A model generated the notes under the pieces. That model saw only the letters and a list, made by a program, of their open reading frames with translations. It searched no databases and was not told the origin of the DNA. Positions 43,388 through 52,950 of a DNA stretch of 64,000 bases are shown piece by piece. The DNA comes from Betaproteobacteria bacterium (GTDB lineage Bacteria; Pseudomonadota; Gammaproteobacteria; Burkholderiales; Usitatibacteraceae), in the NCBI GenBank assembly GCA_016709665.1, contig JADJMI010000009.1, forward strand, positions 124,001 to 188,000. Direction: 5' to 3'. The position numbers and the translations under genes were made by a program. The number at the start of each line of letters is the position of its first letter. The stretch's first letter is position 1.

Positions 43388-45031
43388 TCAGGCGACGCGC
43401 GCCTCGGCGGGGCGGGCCTTCGCGGTCGCGGCGTCGGGCGGCGCGCCGTAGTCCTCCATCTGCTCGTCGCCGCCGCCGCAGGCCATCACGGCCACCTGCT
43501 TCTCGCCCTTCACCTTCTGCTGGTGCTTGGCCTTCCACTCGATCTTGCTCACCATCGGGCGCTCGCGCTTCGTGTCGAAGGCGAAGTCCACGCCCTTCTT
43601 CGACTGCGGGCCCCAGTAGTTCACCCGGCCCAGGTCGTAGAACTTGCGCTCGAAGCCGCTCTTGAGGAACGCCTTGAGGCAGCCCAGCAGGTACTTGCGG
43701 CGCGCGCCGGTGCCGGACCACGGGTAGGAGAAGAGCGCCTTCTGCATGTAGAAGCGCCGGTAGTTGTGCATCACGCGGTCGAGCAGCTGGGAGCGGTCCA
43801 TGGCGGCCGGCTTGATGATCGGCGTGACGAAGTTGTACTTCTCGAAGTCGAAGATCTCGACCTTGTCGCCCAGCTCCTGGAAGAGGTCCGAGAAGGGCCA
43901 GGGCGTGTACATGGCCCAGTTGGCGAGGTCGGGCTTCCAGTCCTGCGCCATGCGGTAGGTTTCCTCGAGCGTCTCGACGGTCTCGTTCTCCAGGCCCACG
44001 ATGAACTGCGCCTCGACCACGATGCCCGCGTCGCGCAGCAGCTTGATCGCCTTCTTGTTCTGGGCGACCGTCGTCTCCTTGTTGAAGAGGTCGAGCTTCA
44101 GCTGCGCCGCGGCCTCCGTCCCGAGCGAGACGTGGATGAGCCCGGCCTTGCGGTAGAGCGGCAGCAGCGCCTCGTCGCGCAGGATGTCCGTCACGCGCGT
44201 GTTGATGCCCCACTGGATGCCCAGGTCCCGCGCGATGAGCTCCTCGCAGAAGGCGACGAACTTGCGCCGGTTGATCGTCGGCTCCTCGTCGGCCAGGATG
44301 AAGAAGCCGACGTCGTGCTCCTTCACCAGCTTCTCGATCTCGTCCACGACCTTCTTCGGGTCGCGCACGCGGTAGTCGCGCCAGAACTTCCACTGCGAGC
44401 AGAAGCTGCAGGTGAACGGGCAGCCGCGCGCCATGTTCGGGATCGCGACCCGCTTGTTCATCGGGATGTACTTGTACTTGTCCCACTCCAGGAGGCTCCA
44501 GTCCGGCGTGATGCCGTCCAGGTCCTTCACCGTGGGGGCCGCCACCGTCGCCGTGATGGCCTTGCCGTCGTGGTACGCGATGCCCTGGATAGCCTCCCGC
44601 CCCCCGGCCCAGCGGCCCTCGGCGACGCTGCGCACGAGGTTCACGAAGATCTCCTCGCCCTCGCCGCGCACGATCGCGTCGATCCAGGGCGCCTCGGTGA
44701 GCACCTGCTGGTACATGAACGTGGCGTGGATGCCGCCGAGCACGCACACGGCCTGCGGGTGCATCTCCTTGGCGATCTGGAGCAGGCGCTCGGCCTTGTA
44801 GATGGACGGCGTGATGGCGGTCGCGCCGATCACGTCGGGCTTCTCCTCGGCGAGGATCTTCCGGACCGCGTCCTCGTCCAGGTGGTTCGTCATCGCGTCG
44901 ATGAACCGCACGTCGGTGAAGCCCGCGCTCTTCAGGGCGCCGCCGATGTAGGCGACCCAGGCCGGCGGCCAGTTGCCGGCGATCTCCGCGCCTCCCGAAT
45001 GGTAGTTGGGGTGGATCAGCAGGATTCGCAT
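43388..45031 (-). CDS. bchE: Oxygen-independent Mg-protoporphyrin IX monomethyl ester cyclase
   Basis: Radical-SAM, cobalamin-dependent enzyme forming ring E without oxygen, 547 aa. The N-terminal B12-binding domain begins MRILLIHPNYHSGGAEI; the radical SAM [4Fe-4S] motif is CPFTCSFC near residue 200. ILADEEPTINRRKFVAFCEEL follows in the barrel. Intact. GGAGAA precedes ATG 45031, which lies inside the dxs end (16-base overlap). Pairs functionally with AcsF for growth across oxygen levels. Confidence 0.94.
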   Translation of the reverse strand: MRILLIHPNYHSGGAEIAGNWPPAWVAYIGGALKSAGFTDVRFIDAMTNHLDEDAVRKILAEEKPDVIGATAITPSIYKAERLLQIAKEMHPQAVCVLGGIHATFMYQQVLTEAPWIDAIVRGEGEEIFVNLVRSVAEGRWAGGREAIQGIAYHDGKAITATVAAPTVKDLDGITPDWSLLEWDKYKYIPMNKRVAIPNMARGCPFTCSFCSQWKFWRDYRVRDPKKVVDEIEKLVKEHDVGFFILADEEPTINRRKFVAFCEELIARDLGIQWGINTRVTDILRDEALLPLYRKAGLIHVSLGTEAAAQLKLDLFNKETTVAQNKKAIKLLRDAGIVVEAQFIVGLENETVETLEETYRMAQDWKPDLANWAMYTPWPFSDLFQELGDKVEIFDFEKYNFVTPIIKPAAMDRSQLLDRVMHNYRRFYMQKALFSYPWSGTGARRKYLLGCLKAFLKSGFERKFYDLGRVNYWGPQSKKGVDFAFDTKRERPMVSKIEWKAKHQQKVKGEKQVAVMACGGGDEQMEDYGAPPDAATAKARPAEARVA

Positions 45032-46958
45032 GAGGATTCTCCGCGCGAGGGGGTGGGAAGGACGCCGAGTCGGCGCCGGATGGCTGAAAGGAGGGCGTCG
45101 GCGTCGAGGCCGGCGCCGGCGAGAAGCCGCGGGCGGTCGCCGTGCTCGACGAACCGGTCCGGAAGTCCCAGCTGCAGCAGCGGGACCGTGAGGCGGTGCT
45201 CCGCGATCGCCTCGGCCACGGCGCTGCCGGCGCCGCCGTCGATGGCGTTCTCCTCGATCGTCACGAGGAGCTCGTGGGTACGCGCCAGTTCGAGCACGAG
45301 AGCGGTGTCGAGCGGTTTCACGAAACGCATGTTGGCGACGGTGGCGTCAGCGCCTCGCCGGCCGCGAGCGCCGGCTCGAGCAGGGGGCCGAAGGCGAGCA
45401 GGGCGACGCGGCGCCCCCGGCGGCGCACCTCGGCCTTGCCGATCTCGACCGGGGCGGCATCGTCGCGCGCGGGCGCCGCGGCGGATCGCGGGTAACGCAC
45501 GGCGCTCGGCGAGGCGAGCGCCAGGCCCGCGTCGAGCATGGCGCGGCACTCGCCGGCATCGGATGGCGTCATCACGGTGAGGTTGGGCAGGCAGCGCAGG
45601 TACGACAGGTCGAACGCGCCGTGGTGGGTGGCGCCGTCGGGGCCGGCGAGACCGGCGCGGTCGATGGCGAAGACCACCGGCAGGTCCTGGAGCGCGACAT
45701 CGTGCACGAGCTGGTCGTAGCCGCGTTGCAGGAAGGTCGAGTAGATGGCGACGACGGGCTTGAGGCCTTCGCACGCGAGGCCGGCCGCGAAGGTGACGGC
45801 GTGCTGCTCGGCGATGCCGACGTCGAAGAAGCGGGCCGGAAACTCGCCGGCGAAGCGCACGAGCCCCGAGCCCTCGCGCATCGCGGGCGTGATGGCGACG
45901 AGCCGCCGTTCGCGCGCAGCCGCCCCGCAGATCCAGTCGCCGAAGACCTCGGTGTAGGTGGGCAGCGCCGCGGGGGCGCCGGGAGCGAGGCCGATGGAAG
46001 GCGTGAAGCGCGCCACGCCGTGGTAGCGCACGGGGTCGGCCTCGGCCAGCTTGTAGCCCTGGCCCTTCTTCGTGACGACGTGCAGGAGCCGCGGGCCGCC
46101 CTTCGCCTTCAGGTTGCGCAAGGTCGGGACGAGCGCGTCGAGGTCGTGCCCGTCGATCGGCCCGACGTAGTGAAACCCCAGGTGCTCGAACAGGGTCGAG
46201 GGCAGCACCATGCCCTTCAGCTGCTCCTCGGCGCGGCGGGCGAACTGGGTGGCGGGCTGCCCCATCGTGGCGAGGGCTTCCTTGGCCACTTCCCGCGCGC
46301 GGACGTACGGGCCGGAAAGCAGGCGTGCCAGGTAGCGGGTGAGGGCGCCGACGGCCGGCGAGATGGACATCTCGTTGTCGTTCAGCACGACCAGGAGGTC
46401 CGCGCCGGAAACACCGGCATTGTTCATCGCCTCGAACGCCATGCCCCCGGAGAGCGCGCCGTCGCCGATCACGGCGACCACGTCGCGGGGCTCGCCCTTC
46501 AGGCGCGAGCCGAGCGCCATGCCGAGCGCGGCGCTGATCGAGGTGCTCGAGTGGCCCGTGCCGAAGGTGTCGTACTCGCTCTCGCTGCGCTTGGGGAAGC
46601 CCGACAGCCCGCCGTGCATGCGCAATCGCGCCATCGCCTCGCGCCGGCCCGTGAGGATCTTGTGGCCGTACGCCTGGTGGCCCACGTCCCAGACGAGGCG
46701 GTCGTGGGGCGTGTCGAAGACGTGGTGCAGCGCGAGCGTGAGTTCGACGGTACCGAGGTTGGACGAGAGGTGCCCGCCCGTGGACGAGACGGTCTCGATG
46801 AGGAAGGCGCGAAGCTCGTCGGCCAGGCGGTGCAGCTGCGCGCGGTCGAGGCGGCGCACGTCCGCCGGATCGCGGATGTCGTCGAGCAGGGCCGCCGGGG
46901 CGGGGGGTGCCGCGGCGGCGGGACGGACGAGCGGGCGGGTTCGGGGAGCGATGGCCAT
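45016..46958 (-). CDS. dxs: 1-deoxy-D-xylulose-5-phosphate synthase, one-base frameshift
   Basis: First enzyme of the MEP isoprenoid path, making DXP from pyruvate and glyceraldehyde-3-phosphate; about 647 aa restored. The TPP site is VIGDGALSGGMAFEAMNNAG, and GIAEQHAVTFAAGLA and DGATHHGAFDLSYLRCLPN are conserved. The C-terminal transketolase domain (MRFVKPLDTALVLEL, TIEENAIDGGAGSAV) is in another frame. One base is missing at about 45346-45353, between ALAAGEAL and DATVANMRF. It lies in the cluster between puhE and bchE, suggesting a phototrophy-dedicated copy. Confidence 0.9.
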
Positions 46959-46973
46959 GGAAGGCTCCGGGGG

Positions 46974-47759
46974 CTACGCGGCGGGGCTCGCGACGGGGCG
47001 TTCGCGGGAGCGAAGGCTCCAGCCCCAGATCCGGGTCGTGGGGAAGGGCACCAGCATGAAGACGTGCTCGAGCATCGCGAGCGCGAGCAGCGTGCCGACG
47101 AAGGAGAGGCCGGCGGCGCGGTCGGTTCCGACGCCGGGCGCGACCGAGGCTTGCCAGACCAGCACCGCGACCCCGAGCGACAGCGCGAGCGAGACCGGCA
47201 GCAGCGGGTTGAGGGAGCGGCGCGAGAAGTAGGTCGCGAGATAGCGCAGGTGCTCGGGCAGGAAATCCTCGCTCAGGTTGCGCACGCCGAGGAAGAGATT
47301 CAGCTTCGCGCTCTGGCGCATGGCCCACAGCACGGCGAACGTCCACGGCCCGACCGGGTTCGCCCCGCCCCAGGTGACCGAGAGGATGGCGATGGCGAGG
47401 GCGATGATCGCGATCTCGTGGTGCAGGATCGTCTCGAGGGCGAAGCCGGCGCGGCGCCAGCCGCGGCTGCCGGCGGGCAGCGGCTCGCGGCGCGGTCCGG
47501 TCACGAAGCCGAGCAGGAAGGCAACCTCCTGCCATCCCCACACGCCGATCGTGCAGAGGAAGGCGACGTAGGAGCCCGTGAGCGAGGTGAGATCGCGCGT
47601 GGCGTGCAGCCCGTAGAGGCAGGCGGCGAGCACCGCGGAGGCCCCCGCGAGGCTCCATCCGAAGGTCTTCCGCGGCAGCCCGTCCAGGTACAGGATCGCC
47701 CCGGTGGAGAACCACCAGACGAAGAGCGTCGTGAGGGCGGGCAGGCCGTGGGTGTCCAT
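46974..47759 (-). CDS. puhE: PuhE, photosynthetic complex assembly membrane protein
   Basis: A 261-aa protein with about seven hydrophobic helices (DUF3623). TLFVWWFSTGAILYLDGLP, GVWGWQEVAFLLGF and LRYLATYFSRRSLNPLLP are characteristic. PuhE moderates reaction-centre/LH1 and bacteriochlorophyll assembly in Rhodobacter. ATG 47759 is used; GTG 47774 overlapping the acsF stop is an in-frame alternative. Confidence 0.87.
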   Translation of the reverse strand: MDTHGLPALTTLFVWWFSTGAILYLDGLPRKTFGWSLAGASAVLAACLYGLHATRDLTSLTGSYVAFLCTIGVWGWQEVAFLLGFVTGPRREPLPAGSRGWRRAGFALETILHHEIAIIALAIAILSVTWGGANPVGPWTFAVLWAMRQSAKLNLFLGVRNLSEDFLPEHLRYLATYFSRRSLNPLLPVSLALSLGVAVLVWQASVAPGVGTDRAAGLSFVGTLLALAMLEHVFMLVPFPTTRIWGWSLRSRERPVASPAA

Positions 47760-47770
47760 GTTCGGGGCCG

Positions 47771-48835
47771 TCACCAGGTCGGTGCGAGACGGATCTCCTC
47801 GGGAAGCCGGTGGGTCTTGGGCGCCATGAAGTAGAGGCCGGCGAAGGTAAGCGCGGCCGAGCCGGCGAGCAGCGCCCGGCGTGCGTGGCCGAGGAGCCCG
47901 CCGCGGGCCCGGGCCGCCTCCATGCCTTCGGAGAGGCGGCAGAGCTCGCGCAGGCCGGCGAGGAAGCGCGGGTTCTCGATGTCGAGCGTCACGGGGAACA
48001 CCTGCTTCGACACTTCCGTCGTGATGCGGAAGACTTCCATGTCGTAAGCCGTCGGGTCGAAACCGAGCGCCCGGTGCAGCTCCGGCCGCGTGTGGTCCCG
48101 CACGAACATCGTCGCGAACACCGCCAGCGTGAAGAAGCGGATCCACCAGCGGTTCAGGCCCGAGAGCAGTCCCGGGTTGGCCCGCAGCAGCAGGGCGAAG
48201 GCCTCGCCGTGGCGGAATTCGTCGTTGCACCACTGCTCGAACCAGTTGAAGATCGGGTGGAAGCGCAACTCCGGATGGCGCTCCGTCTGCCGGTAGATGG
48301 AGATGTAGCGCGCGTAGCCGATCTTCTCCGAGAGATAGGTCGCGTAGAAGATGAACTTGGGCCGGAAGTACGTGTACTTCTTCGCCTTGGTGAGGTAGCC
48401 CAGGTCGACGCCGATGCCGAAGTCCTTGAGCCACTGGTTGATGAAGCCGGCGTGGCGCGACTCGTCGCGGGCCATGTACCCGAACAGGAGCTTGAGGTCC
48501 GGGCTCTTCACGCGCTTCTTGATTTCCGCGTAGAGCACGCAGCCGGAGAACTCCGAGGTCACCGAACTGATCAGGAAGTCCGTGAACTCCTCGTAGAGGC
48601 CCTCGGGAAGCTTCGAGTAGTTGCCGTCCATCGCCTTGGGCCGCTGGAAGTGGTCGCTGTTGTTGTCCTTCGCGAACTCCGCCATGAGCGCGTCCCATTC
48701 GCGGCGGATGGGCTCCACGTCCATGCGGTCGAGCGCGGCGAAGTCCGTCGTGTAGAAGCGCGGCGTGAGGATCGTGTCCTCCTGGGCCTTGCGCGTCGCG
48801 TCGTTGGGCAGGCGCTCGGTGGCGGTTGCGTTCAT
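47771..48835 (-). CDS. acsF: Aerobic Mg-protoporphyrin IX monomethyl ester oxidative cyclase
   Basis: Di-iron oxygenase forming ring E with O2, 354 aa. The two Fe-binding motifs are MARDESRHAGFINQWL and CNDEFRHGEAFALLL. The N-terminus TPRFYTTDFAALDRMDVEPIRR is typical. One hydrophobic stretch near the C-terminus (LLAGSAALTFAGLYFMAP) may anchor it. Strong GGGAGGA ribosome site precedes ATG 48835. Works with BchE as the oxygen-rich counterpart. Confidence 0.95.
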   Translation of the reverse strand: MNATATERLPNDATRKAQEDTILTPRFYTTDFAALDRMDVEPIRREWDALMAEFAKDNNSDHFQRPKAMDGNYSKLPEGLYEEFTDFLISSVTSEFSGCVLYAEIKKRVKSPDLKLLFGYMARDESRHAGFINQWLKDFGIGVDLGYLTKAKKYTYFRPKFIFYATYLSEKIGYARYISIYRQTERHPELRFHPIFNWFEQWCNDEFRHGEAFALLLRANPGLLSGLNRWWIRFFTLAVFATMFVRDHTRPELHRALGFDPTAYDMEVFRITTEVSKQVFPVTLDIENPRFLAGLRELCRLSEGMEAARARGGLLGHARRALLAGSAALTFAGLYFMAPKTHRLPEEIRLAPTW

Positions 48836-48881
48836 GGAAGTCTCCTCGGGAGGAAAGGGCCGTCGCCGGCGAGTCGCGCGT

Positions 48882-49340
48882 TCATCGTGCGATCTCCCGC
48901 CTCGGGAGGTAGCGCGCGAACGCGTCGGTGTTGGTGGGGCCGAAGGATTCGAGGTCGACGCGCCGGCCGGTGGCCGGATCGACGAGCGTGAGGCGGCCGT
49001 CGGCGCGGCCGATGAGGCGGAAAGGCGGCTCCGCGCCGATGTCCTGGCGCTTGCGGTCGCGGGCGAGCCCCCGCAGCGTTCCCCGCAGGAAGCCGCTCGT
49101 GCCCGGCAGCACCACGTCGATCTGGCGGCCGTTCGCCGCGTCGATCACGGCGATGCTTCCGTCGGCCTGGTCGGCGAAGCGCAGGTCGCGCGCGGCGATG
49201 CCCGCCGCGTCGTCCGCCTGCGAGGCGCTCCAGCCGGCCGCGCGCACGGCGATGACCGCGACGAGCACGAAGCCGATCAGGAGCCCGGCGCCCAGGATCG
49301 GGCCGGTGGGCAGGGGATGGTCGCGGAAGGGGTCGCTCAC
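48882..49340 (-). CDS. puhC: Photosynthetic complex assembly protein PuhC
   Basis: A 152-aa single-helix membrane protein (ILGAGLLIGFVLVAVIAV near residues 15-32) with a periplasmic domain containing GTLRGLARDRKRQDIG and FGPTNTDAFARYLP. Members help organise LH1 around the reaction centre. Placed directly after puhB. Confidence 0.85.
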   Translation of the reverse strand: MSDPFRDHPLPTGPILGAGLLIGFVLVAVIAVRAAGWSASQADDAAGIAARDLRFADQADGSIAVIDAANGRQIDVVLPGTSGFLRGTLRGLARDRKRQDIGAEPPFRLIGRADGRLTLVDPATGRRVDLESFGPTNTDAFARYLPRREIAR

Positions 49341-49352
49341 GGCTTGCGGGTC

Positions 49353-50018
49353 CTAGCGGGCGGCGGCGAGTGTCGCGCGGTCGTTCGGCGCGCGGGCACG
49401 GTCGGCCGCGCTCTCGCGGGTCGCGGCGCGAACGGCCGCGCCCTGGCTCGCGAGGATCGCCTCGGCCAGGATCGTGGCGACGCGCTCGCCTTCGGGCACG
49501 CAGCGCAGCATCGGCTCGGGGCGGGCGAAGCGCCACGGGCGCGCGTGCGGCCACAGGTGCAGGTAGGCGATGCGGTCGTCGCCGGCGAGCGCGATGGGCA
49601 GGTCACCCGTCCCGTCGGCATGAAGGCGAAGGCCGGCGGAGGCGACCGAGCCGAACGGGATGTTGAAGGTCACCGACAGCACCACGCCGACGCGAAGCAC
49701 GAGGCGCCTGTCGGTGATGGTGTAGACGGTCGTGCGCGCCATGAGCCACGCGACGAGCGCGAGGATGCCCAGGGCGAGGGCGCCGAGCGCGGCGGGAAAC
49801 AGGATCGCGGCGAGGATTCCCAGGGCATTCTCGCCCGCCATCCACGCGTTGCCCGCGCTCCAGGCGGCGAGGATCGCGAAGTAGCCCGCGAGCGGCACGA
49901 CGTGGAACAGGCGCCGGGCGAGGGGGAAGGCGCGCGGCGAGCCCTGCCAGAGCAGGGCCTCGCCGGCCGGCAGCGGCTCGGGCAGGCCGTGCACGGGCTC
50001 GAACTCGTGCTCGCTCAT
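49353..50018 (-). CDS. puhB: Photosynthetic complex assembly protein PuhB
   Basis: A 221-aa protein with three hydrophobic segments followed by a PH-like domain (TTVYTITDRRLVLRVGV, FNIPFGSVASAGLRL). The short N-terminus EPVHGLPEPLPAGEALLWQG is the PuhB signature. It assists early reaction-centre assembly. ATG 50018 overlaps the puhA stop (ATGA). Confidence 0.9.
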   Translation of the reverse strand: MSEHEFEPVHGLPEPLPAGEALLWQGSPRAFPLARRLFHVVPLAGYFAILAAWSAGNAWMAGENALGILAAILFPAALGALALGILALVAWLMARTTVYTITDRRLVLRVGVVLSVTFNIPFGSVASAGLRLHADGTGDLPIALAGDDRIAYLHLWPHARPWRFARPEPMLRCVPEGERVATILAEAILASQGAAVRAATRESAADRARAPNDRATLAAAR

Positions 50019-50794
50019 ACGAGCGGCTCCTGGCGCGACGGCGTGGCATACAGGTGGCCGCCCGCGTAGTAGGAGCACACCTTGTCTTCCTCGAGCAGCG
50101 TCACGAGGTCGGGGTTGGCGAGCCCGGGCACCTGGGCGAACTGGGCGCCCGTGATGGACTTCACCCACACGCGGTTGCGGAAGGTGTCGAAGCGCACGTA
50201 CCCGATCGGCAGGAGCACGCGGCGGTGCCCGTCGGCGACGTCGACCTCGAGGTAGCGGATCTGCGGCTCGGAGCGGTCGACCCACACGTCGCAGACCACG
50301 CCGCCCACGGCCTCGTCGCAGCCGACGACGTGCATGCCGCGCGGGTCGGGGTCGCGCGACTCGATGCTGAAATCGGTCGCCACGCGCAGCGGGACGATCT
50401 TGGGCGCGTTGTCGATGGTGTAGTCGGGCAGGTCCGATCGTTCGGCCCAGGCGGCCGGGCCGACGCCGTCGACCATCGGGTTGCCGGTGGGCTCGAGGGG
50501 GCCGCCCAGGGGCGCGCCGACGGGGCGCGCGGCGATCTCGCGCGTCTCGCGCTTGTCGTTGGGCACCTGCACCGTGCCGCCGTGGGGCAGGATGAAGGTC
50601 TTCGGCGCGGGCATGTCGGGCCAGCCGACCACGCGCACGCGCTTCGTGCGGTTCGTCCGGTCGGATTCGAGGGGGTAGCCCTCGCGCTTGTCTTCCATGC
50701 GCAGGTAGATGATCAGGGCCCCGAAGAAGATCCAGAAGCCGTAGAGCACCACCTGAGCGACGTCGATGTAGCGAGTCAGGTCACCGGTATACAT
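50015..50794 (-). CDS. puhA: Photosynthetic reaction centre H subunit
   Basis: Cytoplasmic-cap subunit, 259 aa, with one N-terminal helix (DVAQVVLYGFWIFFGALIIYL) and a PRC-barrel domain. MEDKREGYPLESDR, VGWPDMPAPKTFILPHGG and VGCDEAVGGVVCDVWVDRSE are conserved. It closes the QB site and guides proton uptake. GGAGGAACGC precedes ATG 50794. Confidence 0.95.
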   Translation of the reverse strand: MYTGDLTRYIDVAQVVLYGFWIFFGALIIYLRMEDKREGYPLESDRTNRTKRVRVVGWPDMPAPKTFILPHGGTVQVPNDKRETREIAARPVGAPLGGPLEPTGNPMVDGVGPAAWAERSDLPDYTIDNAPKIVPLRVATDFSIESRDPDPRGMHVVGCDEAVGGVVCDVWVDRSEPQIRYLEVDVADGHRRVLLPIGYVRFDTFRNRVWVKSITGAQFAQVPGLANPDLVTLLEEDKVCSYYAGGHLYATPSRQEPLV

Positions 50795-50824
50795 GTGCGT
50801 TCCTCCAGGAGGCGAAAGTGCTGG

Positions 50825-52261
50825 CTAGCCGGGGAATTCGGCCAGCCCGAAAGCGGTTGGGGGGGGCGCTCGCCGGCCGGCGCCGCTCGAGCGGACGAGC
50901 GGCCCCAGGACGACGAGCGTGGCGAAGAGCAGCGCGATCTCGAGGTGGTAGACGAAGCTGTAGCCGATGGCGGGGCCCTCGAGCGCGGGACCGAGCACGC
51001 CCTGCTGCGCGAGACCGGCGACCGTGTCGCGAAGCGCTCCGCCCAGCGCGACGGCCGCGCCGGCCGCGAAGGCCTGCACGGCGCCCCAGGCGCCGAGCGC
51101 GAGGCCGCGCATCTCCTTCGTGTCGAGGGCCATCGCGGCCGTCAACAGTCCGACATAAAAAAGTCCGCCACCGAAGCCGATCAGGACAACGCCAACCCGG
51201 AAGACTAGGGAGGACTCGAGCGGGTCGGCGAATACGACGGCGGCGAACGCAAGGATGCCCGCGAGCACGCCCTGTGCCGCGAGACGGAAGGGATCGGTGC
51301 CCCGGGCGAGGCGCCGCGCGGCGAGGGCCACGGCGGCGAGCGAGCCCGTCGCGACGAGCGCGGTGAGCGTCGCCGTCGCGCCGACGCCCAGGTGCAGGAT
51401 CTGGGCGCCGTACGGTTCGAGGATGATGTCCTGCATGCTGAAGGCGGCGGTGCCCAGGCCGACGGCCGCGAGGAATCGCGTCGCGCGCCGGCCCTGCGTG
51501 AAGCGCGACCAGCATTCGGCGAACGGCGGGCGGGGCGGCGCTGACTCCCCGCGATGCGGATCCCGGGGTTCCTGCTTCCAGAGGGCCAGCAGGTTGATGC
51601 CCATCGTGAGGACCGCGGCGCCCTGGACCACCTGGATGAGGCGCATCGCGCTGAAGTCGTCGAGGAGCAGGCCGAAGGCGAAGCCGCTCGCCACCATGCC
51701 CAGGAGCAGCATCACGTACATGAGCGCCACGACGCGCGGGCGGGTCTTCTCGTCGGACAGGTCCGCGGCGAGGGCGAGCCCCGCGGTCTGCGTGGTCTGG
51801 AGCCCCGCCCCCACGAGCAGGAACGCGAGCGCGCCGCCGGCTTGCCCGATCCACGCCGGCCCGTGCGCGTCGCCCGAGAGGATGAGCAGGGCGAAGGGCA
51901 TGATCGCGAGCCCGCCGAACTGGACGAGCGTGCCCAGCCAGATGTAGGGCACGCGACGCCAGCCGAGGAAGGAGCGGTGGTGGTCCGAGCGCCAGCCGAT
52001 GACGGCGCGCAGTGGCGCGATCACGATGGGGATGGCGACCATGAGCGCCACGATCCAGGCGGCCACGCCCAGCTCGACGATCATCACGCGGTTGAGCGTG
52101 CCCAGCAGGAGCGCCGTCGCCATGCCGACGGAGACCTGCAGCCCGGCCAGACGAAGCAGCCGGCCGAGCGGGAGCCGCGGCGTGGCGGCGTCGGCGAAGG
52201 GGAGGAACCGGGTCCCCAGCCGCGTCCAGCCCAGCGCCATCGTCTCCATCAGCCGCTTCAT
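50825..52261 (-). CDS. lhaA: LH1 assembly protein LhaA (BCD-family MFS)
   Basis: Twelve-helix protein, 478 aa, of the same family as the gene at 41318. Position between bchM and puhA identifies it as LhaA, needed for LH1 assembly. NRVMIVELGVAAWIVALMV, LGWRRVPYIWLGTLVQFGG and QDIILEPYGAQILHLG are family blocks. ATG 52261 overlaps the bchM stop. Confidence 0.9.
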   Translation of the reverse strand: MKRLMETMALGWTRLGTRFLPFADAATPRLPLGRLLRLAGLQVSVGMATALLLGTLNRVMIVELGVAAWIVALMVAIPIVIAPLRAVIGWRSDHHRSFLGWRRVPYIWLGTLVQFGGLAIMPFALLILSGDAHGPAWIGQAGGALAFLLVGAGLQTTQTAGLALAADLSDEKTRPRVVALMYVMLLLGMVASGFAFGLLLDDFSAMRLIQVVQGAAVLTMGINLLALWKQEPRDPHRGESAPPRPPFAECWSRFTQGRRATRFLAAVGLGTAAFSMQDIILEPYGAQILHLGVGATATLTALVATGSLAAVALAARRLARGTDPFRLAAQGVLAGILAFAAVVFADPLESSLVFRVGVVLIGFGGGLFYVGLLTAAMALDTKEMRGLALGAWGAVQAFAAGAAVALGGALRDTVAGLAQQGVLGPALEGPAIGYSFVYHLEIALLFATLVVLGPLVRSSGAGRRAPPPTAFGLAEFPG

Positions 52262-52950
52262 GCGTGCGCGAGCTCCAGGGCCTGCGAGATGTAGAAGCCG
52301 CGTTTCACGCGGCACGTCCGGCCGACCCGCCAGCCGTCGAGGTCGGCGAGCCCGCGGCGCAGCGTCGCTTCGGTCACCGGCTCGATGGCGGGGGCGCGGT
52401 CGCCCCGAGGCAGCAGGCGGCCCACCGCGTGCATGACGGTGAGGGCGGCGGTGCGCGGCGCGAACGTGATGACCAGCGAACCGTCGGTGCGCGCGGCGAG
52501 CTGGCGCAGCACGCGCAGGATGTCGGGCGCGGTGTAGTGGATGAGGGAATCCATCGCGACGACGTGGTCGAAGCGGCCGAGGGCGGGATCGAGCAGGTCG
52601 CCCGTGCGGAAGTCCACGTGCCCGACGCCCAGGTCCTTCGGCAGGCGCTCGCGGGCGAGGCCGACCAAAGTCGGCGAGATGTCGATGGCGATCACGTGGG
52701 CCCCGCGACGGGCTGCCTCGACGGCGAGGGCGCCCGTGCCGCAGCCCGCGTCGAGGATGCGCCGGCCCGCGAGGTCCCGCGGCAGCCAGTCGAGCAGCGT
52801 CGCGCGCATGGTGTCGCGACCGGCGCGAACCGTGGCGCGGATGCGGCTCACCGGCGCGTCCGAGGTGAGGCGTGCCCAGGCCTGGACCGCGGTGCGGTCG
52901 AAATAGGTCTCGAGCTGGCCGCGACGCTTCTCGTAGGTGATCGTGGGCAT
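52258..52950 (-). CDS. bchM: Mg-protoporphyrin IX methyltransferase
   Basis: SAM-dependent enzyme, 230 aa, esterifying the C13 propionate. ILDAGCGTGALAVEAARRGA is the SAM motif, and FDHVVAMDSLIHY a conserved post-motif. QLETYFDRTAVQAWARLTSD is the typical N-terminus. Starts in overlap with the bchL stop; its product is the substrate of BchE/AcsF. Confidence 0.94.
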   Translation of the reverse strand: MPTITYEKRRGQLETYFDRTAVQAWARLTSDAPVSRIRATVRAGRDTMRATLLDWLPRDLAGRRILDAGCGTGALAVEAARRGAHVIAIDISPTLVGLARERLPKDLGVGHVDFRTGDLLDPALGRFDHVVAMDSLIHYTAPDILRVLRQLAARTDGSLVITFAPRTAALTVMHAVGRLLPRGDRAPAIEPVTEATLRRGLADLDGWRVGRTCRVKRGFYISQALELAHA

